The notes beneath the pieces were generated by a model that did no database searches, had not been told where the DNA came from, and saw only the letters and a list, made by a program, of their open reading frames with translations. Made by a program: the position numbers and the translations under genes. Shown here piece by piece: positions 62,622 to 64,000 of a stretch of DNA of 64,000 bases (the stretch's first letter is position 1; every line of letters begins with the position of its first letter). The stretch comes from Azohydromonas caseinilytica (GTDB lineage Bacteria > Pseudomonadota > Gammaproteobacteria > Burkholderiales > Burkholderiaceae_C). Location: NCBI RefSeq assembly GCF_012927045.1, contig NZ_JABBFW010000012.1, positions 89,217 through 153,216 of the forward strand, written 5' to 3'.

Positions 62622-64000
62622 TCAGGCAACGGCCTTGACCATCTCCTCGACCACCTTCTTGGCGTCGCCGAAGACCATCATGGTCTTGTCCATGTAGAAC
62701 AGCTCGTTGTCCAGCCCGGCATAACCGGCGGCCATGCTGCGCTTGTTCACGATCACGGTCTTGGCCTTGTAGGCCTCCAGGATCGGCATGCCGTAGATGG
62801 GGCTGCCCTTCTGGAGCGCGGCCGGGTTCACCACGTCGTTGGCCCCGAGGATGATGGCCACGTCGGCCTGGCCGAACTCGCCGTTGATGTCCTCCATCTC
62901 GAAGACCTGGTCGTAAGGGACTTCGGCTTCGGCCAGCAGCACGTTCATGTGCCCGGGCATCCGGCCCGCCACCGGGTGGATGGCGTACTTCACCGTGATG
63001 CCCTTGTGCGTGAGCTTTTCCGCCAGCTCCTTGACCGCGTGCTGCGCGCGCGCCACCGCCAGGCCGTAGCCCGGGACGATGACGACCGTCTCCGCGTTGG
63101 AGAGGATGAAGGCCGCGTCGTCGGCGCTGCCGCTCTTGACGCTGCGCTGCTCCTGCGTGCCCTGTGCGGCACTGGCGGCGTCCCCGCCGAAGCCGCCCAG
63201 GATCACGTTGAAGAAGGAGCGGTTCATAGCCTTGCACATGATGTAGCTCAGGATCGCCCCAGAGCTGCCCACCAGCGAGCCGGCGATGATCAGCATCGAG
63301 TTGTTGAGGCTGAAGCCGATGCCCGCGGCGGCCCAGCCCGAGTAGCTGTTGAGCATGCTCACCACCACCGGCATGTCCGCGCCGCCGATGGGGATGATGA
63401 TGAGCACGCCCAGCACGAACGAGAGCGCCAGCATCACGAAGAACGCGCTCCAGCTGCCGGTGAACATGAACACCAGCCCCAGCGCGAGGGTGGACAAACC
63501 CAGCACCAGGTTGAGCAGGTGCTGCCCCGCGAACACCACCGGCGCGCCCTTGAACAGGCGGAACTTGTACTTGCCCGAGAGCTTGCCAAAGGCGATGACG
63601 GAGCCGGAGAAGGTGATGGCGCCGATGGCGGCCCCGAGGAACAGCTCCAGCCGGTTGCCGGTGGGGATCTCGGCGCCCTTGGGCGTGATGCCGAAAGCCC
63701 AGGGCTCGGCCACCGCGGCGATGGCGATGAACACCGCAGCCAGGCCGATCATCGAGTGCATGAAGGCCACCAGCTCGGGCATCTTGGTCATCTGCACGCG
63801 CCGGGCCATCACGGTGCCGGCCGTGCCCCCGGCCAGCAGCCCAATGAGCACCCACACCAGGCCGGAAGGACCCGCGCTGCCCAGGTCCTCGGCCAGCTTG
63901 AGGATCAGCGCCGCGGTGGTGACCACCGCGATGCCCATGCCCGTCATGCCGAAGACATTGCCGCGGATCGACGTGGTGGGGTGGCTCAGGCCCTTGAGGG
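62622..64000 (-). CDS. pntB: NAD(P) transhydrogenase beta subunit (partial)
   Basis: The frame runs off the right edge; about 459 residues are visible. Membrane part with GLAAVFIAIAAV-type helices and ANSGWAAA-like NSYSGWAAAGIGFSLNN, then the NADP-binding domain III (VVIVPGYGLAVARAQH, HPVAGRMPGHMNVLLAEA, GANDVVNPAA, VNKRSMAAGYAG). The proton-driven enzyme makes NADPH from NADH. The N-terminal 10-15 residues lie outside the window. Confidence 0.93.
   Translation of the reverse strand, partial: LKGLSHPTTSIRGNVFGMTGMGIAVVTTAALILKLAEDLGSAGPSGLVWVLIGLLAGGTAGTVMARRVQMTKMPELVAFMHSMIGLAAVFIAIAAVAEPWAFGITPKGAEIPTGNRLELFLGAAIGAITFSGSVIAFGKLSGKYKFRLFKGAPVVFAGQHLLNLVLGLSTLALGLVFMFTGSWSAFFVMLALSFVLGVLIIIPIGGADMPVVVSMLNSYSGWAAAGIGFSLNNSMLIIAGSLVGSSGAILSYIMCKAMNRSFFNVILGGFGGDAASAAQGTQEQRSVKSGSADDAAFILSNAETVVIVPGYGLAVARAQHAVKELAEKLTHKGITVKYAIHPVAGRMPGHMNVLLAEAEVPYDQVFEMEDINGEFGQADVAIILGANDVVNPAALQKGSPIYGMPILEAYKAKTVIVNKRSMAAGYAGLDNELFYMDKTMMVFGDAKKVVEEMVKAVA

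Noticed and set aside
1..64000. CRISPR arrays, tRNA and rRNA genes
   Set aside because: No regularly spaced short repeats and no tRNA or rRNA sequence signature were seen on either strand.

Overview
The window is 64 kb of high-GC DNA with the gene content of an environmental beta-proteobacterium, most likely Burkholderiales (Comamonadaceae-like). Reasons: several Bug-type (TctC) solute receptors and TRAP systems, CoA-transferase/HMG-CoA-lyase catabolic islands, many LysR/GntR/MarR regulators each tied to one catabolic operon, and PntB next to ETF-ubiquinone oxidoreductase. The genus is inference. Much of the window is accessory: catabolic, metal-resistance and signalling cassettes separated by decayed genes and transposon scraps.

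Layout. 0-3.3 kb: the tail of a large ATPase/TPR regulator, an old-yellow-enzyme reductase, a transposase/panE junction scar and a LysR regulator. 3.3-10.6 kb: a leftward operon of SDR, TRAP transporter (DctP, DctQ, DctM), cysteine hydrolase and aldehyde dehydrogenase, divergent from an HTH-citrate-synthase-like protein behind a perfect inverted repeat. 10.9-12.1 kb: a frameshifted diguanylate cyclase. 12.4-16.1 kb: a NicX/M29-like protein, a Bug receptor, a thiolase remnant and a GntR regulator, with shared TGCATGCA sites. 16.2-24.0 kb: an apparently complete phthalate-to-protocatechuate operon (ring-hydroxylating oxygenase, dihydroxyphthalate decarboxylase, Bug receptor, TauE/SafE permease, quinolinate-PRTase homologue, reductase, dihydrodiol dehydrogenase, MarR). 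24.3-25.8 kb: bacteriohemerythrin, DUF2798 and an MFS relic. 26.3-32.3 kb: TRAP receptor and fused permease, LacI, a 2-hydroxyacid dehydrogenase and a LigI-like amidohydrolase behind a LacI-type operator. 32.3-34.1 kb: two GntR/FCD genes, one with a degraded HTH. 34.3-41.3 kb: LysR divergent from HMG-CoA lyase, CoA-transferase, Bug, gamma-carbonic-anhydrase-like, a second lyase-like protein and 4-hydroxyphenylpyruvate dioxygenase. 41.5-45.1 kb: Cd/Zn/Pb P-type ATPase, CzcI-like, MerR, YnfA. 45.2-46.0 kb: a GntP permease relic.

46.4-53.4 kb is the most unusual part. A secreted FecR/TPR protein overlaps a membrane CHASE2-TIR protein. Convergent to this pair lie a patatin-like phospholipase and a protein with a nucleoside-deoxyribosyltransferase-like head, a TPR/TRAFs-binding-like middle and a SLOG-like tail. 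These four genes look like a conflict or stress-signalling island.

53.7-64 kb: PPC-domain protein, small hypothetical, H-NS-like protein with an AT-hook-like tail, P-loop kinase with an early stop, DsbG-like lipoprotein, integrase relic, an arsenic operon (arsR, arsI, decayed arsC, intact arsC, ACR3), a 21-bp inverted-repeat pair, an internally deleted ISL3-type element, then ETF-QO and pntB (runs off the right edge).
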